From the NCBI RefSeq assembly GCF_040546595.1, contig NZ_JBEPOB010000001.1, positions 7,501 to 71,500 of the forward strand: 64,000 nucleotides of DNA, read 5' to 3'. Each line of letters starts with the position of its first letter. The stretch's first letter is position 1. Positions 1 through 8,397 of the stretch are shown in pieces. The translations under genes and the position numbers were made by a program. This DNA is from Bosea sp. OAE506. GTDB lineage: Bacteria; Pseudomonadota; Alphaproteobacteria; Rhizobiales; Beijerinckiaceae. The notes beneath the pieces are model-generated. The model had not been told where the DNA came from, did no database searches, and saw only the letters and a list, made by a program, of their open reading frames with translations.

Positions 1-163
1 CGTTGCGGGCCCGGCCCTCGCCTTCCGCCACGGTCATCATGCCACCGCGCACCAGCGGGGTGCCACCAAACTTACGGATCGCCTCGGAGGCCTTGGCCGC
101 GTAGGCCGCCCATTGCGTCGCGTTGCTGACCTTGGCGCGCGCCACGACATATCCCTTGGCCAT
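1..163 (-). CDS. DUF1330 family protein, N-terminal part (gene runs off the window)
   Basis: The ATG at 163 opens a reading frame that continues past base 1 without a stop. The visible 54 residues start MAKGYVVARAKVSN and contain the LVRGG turn typical of DUF1330 proteins, small alpha/beta-barrel dimers of roughly 95 residues related to ABM monooxygenases. Biochemical function of the family is unknown. It lies upstream of pyrF on the same strand. Only the N-terminal half is present, so the C-terminal half cannot be judged. Confidence 0.75.
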   Translation of the reverse strand, partial: MAKGYVVARAKVSNATQWAAYAAKASEAIRKFGGTPLVRGGMMTVAEGEGRARN

Positions 164-200
164 GATCCGAATCCTCTGAGAGATTGATTGGAGCGCGAAC

Positions 201-908
201 TTAGGAGGCTGCCGCGATCTCGTCCATGATCGCAGCCGCCGCCCCACGCGGGTCGGCCGCGCGAATGATGGGACGCCCGACGACGAGATGGTCGACGCCG
301 GCGCGGATCGCCTCGCCGGGGGTGAGCGTGCGCTTCTGGTCACCCGCGGCGCTGCCGGCGGGCCGGATGCCCGGCGTCACGATCAGCATATCGGAGCCGA
401 TGACGTCGCGGACGATCTCGGTCTCGGCCGCGGAACAGACGATGCCGTCGATGCCGGCGGTGCGGGCCTGTTCGGCTCGCAGGCGCACGAGGTCGCGCAC
501 GGCCAGCCCATAGCCGGCATCGCGCAGATCGCCATCGTCATAGGAGGTGAGCGCGGTGACGGCGAGGAGCTTCAGATCCGCCCCGTCGCGCCCCTCGACG
601 GCGCCACGCATCGTCTGGGGGTAGGCGTGGACCGTCAGCAGGTCGACGCCGAGATTGCTGAGGGAGGCGACGCCCTCGGTCACGGTGTTGCCGATGTCGT
701 GGAGCTTCAGGTCGAGGAAGACCTTCTTGCCTTCGGCCACCAACTGTTGGGTGAGCTGCAGGCCGCCCGCGAAGGCGAGCGCATAGCCGATCTTGTAGAA
801 GCTCGCGGCGTCGCCGAGTTGCGAGACGATGCGATAGGCGTCCCAGATCGTCGGTACGTCGAGCGCGACGATCATGCGGTCGCGCAGGTCGTTGATCTTC
901 TGGGTCAT
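201..908 (-). CDS. pyrF: Orotidine 5'-phosphate decarboxylase
   Basis: Converts OMP to UMP, the last step of de novo pyrimidine synthesis, in the cytosol. The 235-residue protein has the usual length for the bacterial short form and shows the catalytic Asp-x-Lys-x-x-Asp motif (D66, K68, D71 in [13 protein letters not shown]) after the N-terminal substrate strand IVALDVPT. The C-terminal phosphate-binding region ITPGIRP...VVGRPI is present. The frame is open 18 codons further upstream, but the ATG at 908 gives the family-typical start [10 protein letters not shown]. Confidence 0.95.
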   Translation of the reverse strand: MTQKINDLRDRMIVALDVPTIWDAYRIVSQLGDAASFYKIGYALAFAGGLQLTQQLVAEGKKVFLDLKLHDIGNTVTEGVASLSNLGVDLLTVHAYPQTMRGAVEGRDGADLKLLAVTALTSYDDGDLRDAGYGLAVRDLVRLRAEQARTAGIDGIVCSAAETEIVRDVIGSDMLIVTPGIRPAGSAAGDQKRTLTPGEAIRAGVDHLVVGRPIIRAADPRGAAAAIMDEIAAAS

Positions 909-990
909 GGGCCCACTCCCCGCTGTTTGCGGGGATGGGCCATGATTCGGGCGCCGGCGCAAGGCCGCGCGCCCGGCAAGCCCCCTTCGC

Positions 991-1635
991 TCAGGCCGCG
1001 TCGCTCAGCACCTGCTTGAAGACCTGCGCCCAGACATCGCCGGTCTGCGCCCCGGAGACCGCGAGCTTGCCGTCGATGATGAAGAAGGGCACGCCGGTGA
1101 CACCAACCTGCTGGGCGTGCGCCTCGAGGCCGATCACGGTCTCCCGCAGCTCCTCATTGGTCAGCTCGTCGCGCGCGGCCTGCTCGTCGAAGCCCTGCTC
1201 TCGGGCAATGGCGACGAGCGTGTCGAGATCGCCGATGTCGCGGCCGTCCTGCCAATAGGCCTTGAACAGCGCGGCCTTCATCTCGGTGCCGCGCTGCACG
1301 GTCGAGGCGGCGGCGACCAGCATATGGGCCATGCGGGTGTTGACGCTCTTGGTGACGCGCGCCCAGTTGAAGGTGACGCCGCTTTCGAGCGCCGCCTCCG
1401 ACAGCCGGATCTCGATCTCCTTGCGCTTTCCGGCGCCGAACTTGGCGTCGAGATAGGCGGTGCGGTCCATCCCCTCGGCCGGCATGTCGGGGTTCAGCTC
1501 ATAGGGCAGCCAGGTGATGGCGACGCGCTCGGTCAGGCCATGGTTCTCCAGCGCCTTCTCCAGCCGCGCCTTGCCGATAAAGCACCAGGGGCAGGCGAGA
1601 TCGGAGACGATCGCGATGGGCAGTTTCTCTTTCAT
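991..1635 (-). CDS. DsbA family oxidoreductase (FrnE-like)
   Basis: Thioredoxin-fold protein of 214 residues with a CPWC active site at residues 15-18, followed by the long helical insert and a cis-proline TGVPFFIID near the C terminus, as in the FrnE/DsbA-like cytosolic subfamily. There is no signal peptide, so it probably acts in the cytosol as a disulfide or glutathione-linked oxidoreductase. The start ATG at 1635 was chosen over an upstream in-frame start because the fold begins at [12 protein letters not shown]. The physiological substrate is unknown. Confidence 0.85.
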   Translation of the reverse strand: MKEKLPIAIVSDLACPWCFIGKARLEKALENHGLTERVAITWLPYELNPDMPAEGMDRTAYLDAKFGAGKRKEIEIRLSEAALESGVTFNWARVTKSVNTRMAHMLVAAASTVQRGTEMKAALFKAYWQDGRDIGDLDTLVAIAREQGFDEQAARDELTNEELRETVIGLEAHAQQVGVTGVPFFIIDGKLAVSGAQTGDVWAQVFKQVLSDAA

Positions 1636-1648
1636 GGCGGTCTCCTTC

Positions 1649-2036
1649 TCAAACCTTCTGGATCGCGCCGCCATAGCGGGCCACCGTGTTGTCGGACGTC
1701 AACAGGGTGATTCCTTCGACCTTGGCCTGAGCAACCAGGATGCGATCGAACGGATCCCTATGGATCGGCGGCAATCCGTCGATCGCAACCGCATGCTCGC
1801 CCGTGACTGGCAACTCGGCAAAACCATGGTCGAGGAAGCCGCGCCTCAGAAGTCTCGCGTCAACCGAAAAAATTACTCCGGCCGAGACTGGTCTTGATGG
1901 CGATCTCCCACAGGCTCGCCGCGCTAAAATACAACTCGCTGTCGGCTGAGTCGATGATGCGTCGCGCTTCCGCCGACAGCCGGTCGGGTCGACCCGCGTT
2001 CCACAGCAGGAGGTGCGTGTCGAGAAGAGCCTTCAC
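1649..2036 (-). pseudogene. PIN-domain VapC-like toxin, frameshifted in a homopolymer
   Basis: The GTG at 2036 overlaps the antitoxin stop (GTGA). It opens a PIN domain: LLDTH with acidic residue D6, then SLWEIAIK with E44. At the run of six A's on the + strand (1867-1872) the frame closes after residues SNFFG. Removing one base restores a complete C-terminal half (VDARLLRRGFLDHG, then GLPPIHRDPFDRILVAQ and TSDNTVARYGG) ending at 1649. The span is 3n+1 bases, exactly one base too many for a 128-residue PIN toxin. This is either a genuine inactivating insertion or a homopolymer sequencing error. Confidence 0.85.
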
Positions 2037-2278
2037 GATCGCCCGTTGAACATGGCTTCGATCTCTGCCCGCCCCATCTCATCGAAATCATCGGGCACCG
2101 TCATTTGCCCGACCATAAAACCAGTGCGTTGGAGCGGCTTGGCCTCGATCGGCTCCAGCGGGACGACCTTGACCATGGGCTTCCCCGCCTTCGCGATGAT
2201 GAAGGCCTCGCCCTTCGCGGCGCGGTCGACCAGGCGCGACAGATGCGTCTTCGCGTCGTGGATGTTCACCTTCTCCAT
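2033..2278 (-). CDS. Phd/YefM-type antitoxin
   Basis: An 81-residue protein beginning MEKVNIHDAKTHLSRLVDRA, the canonical N-terminal DNA-binding half of prevent-host-death antitoxins, followed by the strand IAKAGKPMVKVVPL and an acidic C-terminal tail that would wrap the toxin. It is translationally coupled to the downstream PIN toxin through a four-base stop/start overlap. In this family the antitoxin normally neutralises the toxin and represses its own promoter. Here the partner toxin is frameshifted, so the antitoxin may be an orphan. Confidence 0.88.
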   Translation of the reverse strand: MEKVNIHDAKTHLSRLVDRAAKGEAFIIAKAGKPMVKVVPLEPIEAKPLQRTGFMVGQMTVPDDFDEMGRAEIEAMFNGRS

Positions 2279-2331
2279 GGCCGACCTCAGGTTAGTTCAA
2301 TTGAGTTAGTTTACCAAAGCAGCCATTGTCT

Positions 2332-3399
2332 TCAACCCGGCGGATAGAGGTGCCGCTCGCCATGGCGGTCCTCGGCGAAAGCCTCGGCGCCGGGCGTCTC
2401 GCAGGCCGAGAGGAAGGCGGGGCCGACGGGGATCTTCCCCGCCCCGCCGGGGATGTCGAGGATATAGGTCGGCTGGCACAGGCCGGACAGATGGCCTCGC
2501 AGGCTTTTGACGAGGGCCTGGCCTTCTTCCAGCGAGAGCCGGAACGACGCCGTCCCGGGCGCGAAGTCCGGATGGTGCAGATAATAGGGCTTCACCCGGT
2601 TCACGACGAAGGCGCGCATCAGGGCCGACAAGGTGGCCACGTCCGCATTGACGCCCTTCAGCAGGACGCTCTGGCTGATCAGGACATGGCCGGCATCCGC
2701 CAGCCGCGCCAGCGCGGCCCGTGCAGCGGGCGTGAACTCGCGCGGGTGATTGGCGTGGATGGCGATGTAGCTCGCCTTACCCGGAATCCGCAGGGCGGCG
2801 GCATAATCGGCCGTGATGCGGTCGGGCTCGACCATCGGCACGCGAGTGTGCCAGCGCGCGACCTTGATATGGTCGATCGCGCCCAGACGCTGCGCCACCT
2901 CCCGCACCCGCCGCGCCGACAGGATCAACGGATCGCCGCCCGTCATGATGACCTCCCAGATCTCGGGATGATCGGCGAGATAGGCCAGCGCCGCCTCGAG
3001 CTTCCCGCCCGTGAGCGCGTCGCCCCCGGGGCCGACCATCTCGCGCCGGAAGCAGAAGCGGCAATAGACCGGGCAGGCATGGACGAGCTTGAGCAGGGCG
3101 CGGTCGGGGTAGCGATGCACCACGCCCTCGACGGGCGAATGGGCCTCGTCGCCGATCGGATCGGCGCTCTCCTGCGGCAGCGTGCGGAGTTCGGATGGAT
3201 CGGGGACGAACTGGCGCGCGATCGGGTCGTCAGAATCGGCCGGGTCGATCAGCGCGGCCATGGCCGGCGTCACCGAGACGGCGTAGCGCGCAGCCACCGC
3301 CTCCAGCGCCTCGCGTGCCGCGGGCGCGACGAGGCCGGCCCCAATGAGGGCCCCGACGCTGCGCAGCGGCTGTCCGCCGGGAGGCTGGTGAAGGGTCAT
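2332..3399 (-). CDS. epmB: EF-P (R)-beta-lysine ligation partner: lysine 2,3-aminomutase EpmB
   Basis: Radical SAM enzyme of 355 residues. The CxxxCxxC cluster ligands are C109, C113 and C116 in [15 protein letters not shown], and a GGDPL SAM-binding motif follows. EpmB converts alpha-lysine to (R)-beta-lysine for attachment to elongation factor P. It lacks the long C-terminal extension of catabolic KamA enzymes, which fits EpmB. Its ATG overlaps the stop of epmA by four bases, and efp lies divergently upstream, so the assignment rests on both motif and context. Confidence 0.9.
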   Translation of the reverse strand: MTLHQPPGGQPLRSVGALIGAGLVAPAAREALEAVAARYAVSVTPAMAALIDPADSDDPIARQFVPDPSELRTLPQESADPIGDEAHSPVEGVVHRYPDRALLKLVHACPVYCRFCFRREMVGPGGDALTGGKLEAALAYLADHPEIWEVIMTGGDPLILSARRVREVAQRLGAIDHIKVARWHTRVPMVEPDRITADYAAALRIPGKASYIAIHANHPREFTPAARAALARLADAGHVLISQSVLLKGVNADVATLSALMRAFVVNRVKPYYLHHPDFAPGTASFRLSLEEGQALVKSLRGHLSGLCQPTYILDIPGGAGKIPVGPAFLSACETPGAEAFAEDRHGERHLYPPG

Positions 3400-4460
3400 G
3401 CCGCTCCCCTGCCCGGTTCCGCCACCGGCGTCCAGAGCACATCCTCGATCCGGCGGGCGCCGGTGCAGAGCATGACGAGACGATCGAAGCCCAGCGCGAT
3501 GCCGCTGGCCTGCGGCATCGCGGCGAGCGCGCTCAGGAAATCCTCGTCGACGGGATAGCGCTCACCATAGATGCGCGCCTTTTCAGCCATGTCGGCCTCG
3601 AAGCGGCGGCGCTGCTCGGCCGGATCGGTCAGCTCCCCGAACGCATTCGCCAGCTCGACGCCGCAGGCATAGAGCTCGAAGCGCTCGGAGACGCGGGGAT
3701 CGCCGGGTTTCGGGCGCGCCAGCGCGGCCTCCGAGATCGGGTATTCGCACAGGATCGTGGCCCGCCCACGGCCCAGATGCGGCTCGATCCGCTCGGAAAG
3801 GATGCGGCTGAAGATGTCGGACCAGCTGTCGTCTTCGGCGACCCGGATGCCGGCCTCGGCCGCATCGGCGGCGAGCCCGCCGCGATCGACGTCATTGTCG
3901 GCGGTGACAGTGCGAAGCAGGTCGATGCCGGCGTGACGCTGGAAGGCCTCCTGGAGCGTCAGCCGCTCGGGCTGCGCGAAGGGGTCGGCCTCGCTGCCGC
4001 GCCAGCGCAATGTGGTCACGCCGGCGGCGCGGGCCGCCGCGGCCAGCATGTCGGCGCAATCGCCCATCAGCGTCTCGTAGCCCTCGCCGGCCCGATACCA
4101 TTCCAGCATCGTGAACTCTGGGTGATGCAGCGCCGTGCGCTCGCGGTTGCGGAAGACGCGGGCGAAATCGAAGATGCGGGGCTCGCCGGCCGCCAGCAGC
4201 TTCTTGGCGGCGAATTCCGGCGAGGTGTGCAGGTAATAGGGATGCCGGGCCCCGGCATCGTCGATCAGTGTCGTGGCGAAGCCGTGCAGATGCGTCTCGT
4301 TGCCCGGCGAGACCTGCAGGATCGCGGCCTCGACCTCGACGAAGTCCCGAGCCTCGAACCAGCGGCGCAGCGCCGCCCTGATGCGGCCGCGCGCCAGAAG
4401 CGCCGGGCGACGGTCGGCATGAATGTCGGGCCGCCAGAATGGCGGAAGAGCGTTTGTCAT
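3396..4460 (-). CDS. epmA: EF-P lysyltransferase EpmA (GenX/PoxA, truncated LysRS paralogue)
   Basis: A 354-residue homologue of the class II lysyl-tRNA synthetase catalytic core without the N-terminal anticodon-binding domain. Motif 2 is visible as [19 protein letters not shown] and motif 3 near the C terminus as [13 protein letters not shown]. EpmA ligates (R)-beta-lysine onto a conserved lysine of EF-P using ATP. It is transcribed with epmB through a stop/start overlap and faces efp across about 115 bases. A tRNA-charging role is unlikely given the missing domain. Confidence 0.92.
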   Translation of the reverse strand: MTNALPPFWRPDIHADRRPALLARGRIRAALRRWFEARDFVEVEAAILQVSPGNETHLHGFATTLIDDAGARHPYYLHTSPEFAAKKLLAAGEPRIFDFARVFRNRERTALHHPEFTMLEWYRAGEGYETLMGDCADMLAAAARAAGVTTLRWRGSEADPFAQPERLTLQEAFQRHAGIDLLRTVTADNDVDRGGLAADAAEAGIRVAEDDSWSDIFSRILSERIEPHLGRGRATILCEYPISEAALARPKPGDPRVSERFELYACGVELANAFGELTDPAEQRRRFEADMAEKARIYGERYPVDEDFLSALAAMPQASGIALGFDRLVMLCTGARRIEDVLWTPVAEPGRGAA

Positions 4461-4574
4461 CGTCTCGGGTTCAGAACGTCGGCAAGCTTCCGTTTCGCCT
4501 GCGAATGCGGTAGTGGCGCGGCAAGGATTTCGCCAAGGGCGCCATGGCGCGGCGCAAGCTCAAGGACAAGTCAC

Positions 4575-5144
4575 GTGGTCAAGGTCATCGCATCCTCCGT
4601 TCGCAAGGGCAATGTGCTCGAACTCGACGGTCACCTCTGCTCGGTCCTTTCGGCCGAGAGCTTCTTCCCCGGCAAGGGCACGCCGACGACGCAGATCGAC
4701 ATGCGCCGCATCTCCGACGGCGTGAAGATGACCCAGCGCTACAAGACGACCGAGCAGGTCGAGCGCGCCTATGTCGAGGACCGCGACTTCACCTATCTCT
4801 ACCAGGATGGCGAGCAGTACGTGTTCATGAACCCCGAGACCTTCGACCAGATCAATGTCGATGGCGACGTGGTCGGCAGCATGGCTCCCTATCTGCAGGA
4901 AGGCATGAAGGTCTCGCTCTCGGTGTTCGAGGACAAGGCCGTGGCGATCGAGCTGCCCCAGCGTGTCACGGTCGTGGTCGCCGAGACCGAGCCGGTCACC
5001 AAGGGCCAGACGGCCTCCTCCTCCTACAAGCCCGCGATCCTGGTCAACGGCGTGCGCACCGCCGTGCCACCGCATATCGGACCCGGCGTCCGCATCGTGG
5101 TGATGACGGAAGACGGTTCCTATGTGGAGCGCGCCAAGGATTGA
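4575..5144 (+). CDS. efp: Elongation factor P
   Basis: A 189-residue three-domain translation factor that relieves ribosome stalling at polyproline stretches. The modified lysine is K34 in the loop FFPGKGTPT, and the C-terminal domain ends with [20 protein letters not shown]. The start is GTG at 4575, giving [12 protein letters not shown]; the frame is open far upstream but no earlier start fits the family. The modification genes epmA and epmB are divergently encoded next to it, so all components except the hydroxylase EpmC are seen here. Confidence 0.95.
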   Translation: MVKVIASSVRKGNVLELDGHLCSVLSAESFFPGKGTPTTQIDMRRISDGVKMTQRYKTTEQVERAYVEDRDFTYLYQDGEQYVFMNPETFDQINVDGDVVGSMAPYLQEGMKVSLSVFEDKAVAIELPQRVTVVVAETEPVTKGQTASSSYKPAILVNGVRTAVPPHIGPGVRIVVMTEDGSYVERAKD

Positions 5145-5193
5145 TTTCTGCTTCCGGTGCAATCCCCGGCAGCATGATTATATCGGCGATGCG

Positions 5194-5220
5194 ACGGGCC
5201 CTTTCCGGGCCCGTTTTCGT
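5194..5220 (+). terminator. Rho-independent terminator after efp
   Basis: A perfect 8-bp stem ACGGGCCC/GGGCCCGT around a 5-base loop (tttcc) is followed directly by TTTCGT. It sits 50 bases after the efp stop and before the next start codon. Confidence 0.85.
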
Positions 5221-5235
5221 TTCCGAGGATCGCCC

Positions 5236-5754
5236 ATGACCATCACCGCCCGCTCTGCCGCCCTCACCGGCTTCGTCCAGACGCTCAAGGCCCTCGACGC
5301 CATCCTCGACAAGACGGTCGAGCAGGCGGCAACCCGCAAGATCCAGCCCGAGGTGCTGCTCCAGGCACGGCTGGCGCCGGACATGCTGCCCTTCTCGCGC
5401 CAGATCCAGCTGGCCTGCGACTTTGCCAAGAACGCGGCGGCCCGGCTCGCCGGCGGCGACAACCCCAAGCACCCCGACGACGAGAAGAGCTTCGATGAGC
5501 TGAAGGCGCGCATCGCCAAGGTGCTCGCCTTCGTCGAGGGCATCGACGAGGCCGCCTTCGAGGCCGGCGTTGACCGCGACGTCACCTTCCCGCGCGGCCA
5601 GAACGCGACCATGACGATGCGCGGCGAGGCCTATCTCACCCGCTTCGCCGTGCCGAACTTCTATTTCCACGCCACGACCGCCTACGCGATCCTGCGCAAG
5701 AACGGCATCCAGATCGGCAAGCAGGACTTCCTGCTCGGCGTTCTCGACAGCTGA
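5236..5754 (+). CDS. DUF1993 family protein
   Basis: A 172-residue soluble protein recognisable as DUF1993: an N-terminal helix with LDAILDKTVEQAA, the segment RLAPDMLPFSRQIQLACDFAKNA, and a C-terminal NFYFHATTAYAILRKNGI that includes the family histidine. The fold is a DinB-like four-helix bundle by family knowledge; no activity is established. The ATG at 5236 follows the GGAT-rich leader just after the efp terminator, so it is probably transcribed from its own promoter. Confidence 0.85.
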   Translation: MTITARSAALTGFVQTLKALDAILDKTVEQAATRKIQPEVLLQARLAPDMLPFSRQIQLACDFAKNAAARLAGGDNPKHPDDEKSFDELKARIAKVLAFVEGIDEAAFEAGVDRDVTFPRGQNATMTMRGEAYLTRFAVPNFYFHATTAYAILRKNGIQIGKQDFLLGVLDS

Positions 5755-6015
5755 GGCCGGCGCCCTTGAAAGCGCCGCATTGCTCCCCCATATGAGCATC
5801 ACGGCGATGTCGAGGGCGTTCCACTGTGCTCCAGCGCTGTAGAAGACGGCCATGAGCTCGAAGTGTGACGCCGGATGTACGCGCACCCTTCAGGACATGG
5901 CCGTTAACGTTTTCAGCCCTTGCTGTTCCCTGCGATATATCTTTGCTGCGTTGAACGTGCTCCGCCGCCGCCGCGACTGTCTTTCATCGAGGTTCGATGA
6001 AGGCGGGAGGGGACG
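5755..6015. other. Intergenic stretch upstream of the IQM-like gene
   Basis: About 260 bases without a credible ORF on either strand. It ends in the leader of the gene starting at 6016, with a GGAGGGGA Shine-Dalgarno-like run at roughly 6005-6012. It presumably carries that gene's promoter, but no convincing -35/-10 pair was identified. Confidence 0.5.
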
Positions 6016-7326
6016 ATGGCGGAGCCGAAGGGAATGATCTACCTGCAGCCGGGCGGCGCAGAGCGGTTCAAGAAAGACACCTCCAAGATCTTCCGGAAGC
6101 GGAACAATGAGGTGCTGCTGCACCTGGATCTCCTGCTGGCGAGCTACCCCACCACTCCCCGGGACGATCGACACCGTCGGACGATCATGCTCGCCAGCAT
6201 GATTTCGCTGTGCAGCCGGTGGCTGAGTGAAAAACAGACGAAGATCGATGGCCACAGCTCGTTCCGGGCACCTCATATCCGCAATCTCCATGAGGCTGCG
6301 GTGAGCGCCCTGCGTGGGATCAAGGTCCTCGAGCGGGTGAAAAAACACATCGCGGCTAAGAAGAACTGGGACAAGACGCTTGGAGACGTCAAGAAGATCA
6401 TCCCGGAAGGCTCCACCCATGGCGCCGATGGCAGGCCCGTCAGGATCATCCAGGGCGAGAACTGGCTCGAGGTTCTCGACCAACACCACCGCCAGGGACA
6501 GGAGCTCAAACGCCATTTCCTGAACTGGCAGGCCTCGAAGGACCCCTGCAGCTTCTGGGAGTACCTCGAAAAACTGGACCGGACGTCTCTGGTAGCTCTG
6601 ACCACATTGGAGGTCAGTTACATCGATGACCTGACGTTCAGAGATCTGTTTGCGATCGATTTTCGTGGCGGACGGATGTTTTCAAGGATGACACCCGGCC
6701 TGCAGCTGCGCATCGTCGATGCGGTCAAGAAGCCCAACTCACAAACGGCGGATAGCCGGCAGGCCATCCTCTCGGCAGCGGAGGAGAAGCTTCTGGATAC
6801 CTCGACCTGGGAATCCCGCGCGCTGTCCGGCTTGACGGACGGCTGGGGCGCTTTCGTGCTCAGCCCGCAGGACGTGCTCTATGTCGGCATCCACACGAGC
6901 GGCAGCTTCCACCATTCGAGCTTCCTGTGCGGCGCTCCGATCCTCGCCGCCGGCATGGTCAAGGTCGAGAAAGGCCGCATCCGCGGCATCCACGAAAAAA
7001 ACGGTCACTATCGCTCGCAGGAAATCCACATGCTGAGCTTCGTGAAGCTGCTCCAGCGCAACTTGCCCGGCACCGACTGGCACGATGTCGAGTACTACAG
7101 CTTCGGCGGCGCCTGGATGACCGTGGGCCAGAAACTCAACCTTCCGCGTCGTCCGCCCGTGCCGAGCCGGGCCAACCGGGGACCGCTTTCCTCGCCGCTG
7201 GCGCCCCCGCAACCCGCTCCGCAAGGGTCGGGCAGGCGCCTGCCGCCGACACCCGTGCAGGCTCAGGCTCAGGCTCAGGCTCAGGGCAAAGTCAGGGCCG
7301 CGGTCACCCGCCTCAACACGAAATAA
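6016..7326 (+). CDS. Uncharacterised protein with an IQM-like HHSSF...NGHY domain
   Basis: A 436-residue protein of unknown function. Residues 1-270 are helical and charged (e.g. LERVKKHIAAKKNWDKT) with no family I recognise. Residues about 282-350 hold the pattern WGAFVLSPQDVLYVG, then HHSSFL at 299-304, an AAG turn, and EKNGHYRS around 327-334. This matches the 'FHHSSFL...AAGE...SGHYRP' module of plant IQM calmodulin-binding proteins and fungal homologues. The tail is proline-rich (RRPPVPSR, PPQPAPQ) with a QA repeat. No signal peptide or membrane segment is visible. It is flanked by unrelated genes, suggesting an accessory gene. Confidence 0.75.
   Translation: MAEPKGMIYLQPGGAERFKKDTSKIFRKRNNEVLLHLDLLLASYPTTPRDDRHRRTIMLASMISLCSRWLSEKQTKIDGHSSFRAPHIRNLHEAAVSALRGIKVLERVKKHIAAKKNWDKTLGDVKKIIPEGSTHGADGRPVRIIQGENWLEVLDQHHRQGQELKRHFLNWQASKDPCSFWEYLEKLDRTSLVALTTLEVSYIDDLTFRDLFAIDFRGGRMFSRMTPGLQLRIVDAVKKPNSQTADSRQAILSAAEEKLLDTSTWESRALSGLTDGWGAFVLSPQDVLYVGIHTSGSFHHSSFLCGAPILAAGMVKVEKGRIRGIHEKNGHYRSQEIHMLSFVKLLQRNLPGTDWHDVEYYSFGGAWMTVGQKLNLPRRPPVPSRANRGPLSSPLAPPQPAPQGSGRRLPPTPVQAQAQAQAQGKVRAAVTRLNTK
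7258..7284 (+). repeat. CAGGCT hexanucleotide tandem repeat (4.5 copies)
   Basis: Within the 3' end of the preceding gene, CAGGCT is repeated four and a half times without mismatch, encoding alternating Gln-Ala. The unit is a multiple of three, so copy-number change would alter tail length without shifting frame. Confidence 0.9.
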
Positions 7327-7342
7327 AGCTGCGGCCGCCCGC

Positions 7343-7999
7343 TCAGCCGCGCAGGAACGGATTGTTCGCCCGTTCCTCGCCGAGCGTGCCGGCAGGTCCA
7401 TGACCGGGCAGGAACTGAACGTCGTCGCCGAGCGGCAGCAGCTTGTCCCGGATCCCCGCGATCAGGGTCTCGTGGCTGCCATAGGGAAAATCGGTGCGGC
7501 CGACGGAACCGGCGAAGACTGTGTCGCCAGCCAGCAGGAAGCGCAGCTCTTTCTGGAAGAAGGTGACATGACCCGGCGTGTGGCCGGGCACTTGCAGCAC
7601 CGAGAAGGCGACATCGCCGACCTTGACCTCGTCGCCTTCGACGAGCCAGCGCGAGGGCGTCACCGCGCGCATGTCGCGGATGTCGAAGCGCAGGCCCGCT
7701 GTCGGCAGTTCGTCCAGCAGAAACTTGTCGGCCTCGTGCGGCCCGATCACCGGTATCGACAGCGCCTCGGCCAGTTCGGCCGCGCCGCCGGCATGGTCGA
7801 GATGGCCATGCGTCAGCCAGATCGCGGCCGGGGTAACCCCGACCTCCTTCAGCGCACCGCGGATGAGCGCGACGTCTCCGCCGGGATCGACGATGACGGC
7901 CTGCATTGTTTTCGTGCACCAGAGGATCGAGCAGTTCTGCTGGAACGGCGTCACCGGGATGACGGCGATCTGGAGCGGGGTCTTCGGCTGGTCGGTCAC
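7343..7999 (-). CDS. MBL-fold metallo-hydrolase (glyoxalase II-like)
   Basis: A 218-residue metallo-beta-lactamase-fold enzyme with the zinc motif THGHLDHAGG (HxHxDH) and later ligands in VPGHTPGHV and LAGDTVF, ending with LPGHGPAG. This is the short YcbL/glyoxalase II-like subfamily, which hydrolyses thioesters such as S-lactoylglutathione in vitro; the exact substrate is inferred. The start is GTG at 7999, preceded by GAGG at good spacing. The open frame upstream is not family-like. Confidence 0.9.
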   Translation of the reverse strand: MTDQPKTPLQIAVIPVTPFQQNCSILWCTKTMQAVIVDPGGDVALIRGALKEVGVTPAAIWLTHGHLDHAGGAAELAEALSIPVIGPHEADKFLLDELPTAGLRFDIRDMRAVTPSRWLVEGDEVKVGDVAFSVLQVPGHTPGHVTFFQKELRFLLAGDTVFAGSVGRTDFPYGSHETLIAGIRDKLLPLGDDVQFLPGHGPAGTLGEERANNPFLRG

Positions 8000-8052
8000 G
8001 GGCGTTTCCCTCGATATCGGCGGCGAGACGCGACGGCGCCGCGCCCGCTTTG

Positions 8053-8397
8053 TCAGCGTTTGCCGCAGCGGCTTGCAATCAGCGCGCGGTACTCGGCCAG
8101 GTCGGAATCCATCATCGCGACGTTCTGCTCGCGCTCGGTTCCGGCCTGGCAGGTCGCGAAGACGGTGCGCGCGCTCTGCAGGAAGCCGACATGCTCGCGC
8201 CAGGTCCGGCACTGGGTCGGCTGATCGGCATTGGCGACGCCAGCGAGCCGCGCCTGCTGCCGACGCAGCGCGGCCTCGTTCTGGAACAGATCGCGCGCGC
8301 AGGTCGCCGGACGGGCCTGCGCCACGGCGGGCTCGGCCGTCGCCAGCAAGGCGGGCAGCGAGGCGAGCGCAGCCGCAGCGAGGAGAAGCCGCCTCAT
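8053..8397 (-). CDS. Small exported protein, function unknown
   Basis: A 114-residue protein with a clear signal peptide ([20 protein letters not shown], cleavage near AVAQA) and a helical mature part containing four cysteines, e.g. TCARD, QCRTW, ATCQA and SRCGKR, likely paired in the periplasm. Its ATG overlaps the fumarase stop codon (ATGA), so it is translationally coupled to the fumarase gene. I do not recognise the family. Confidence 0.7.
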   Translation of the reverse strand: MRRLLLAAAALASLPALLATAEPAVAQARPATCARDLFQNEAALRRQQARLAGVANADQPTQCRTWREHVGFLQSARTVFATCQAGTEREQNVAMMDSDLAEYRALIASRCGKR

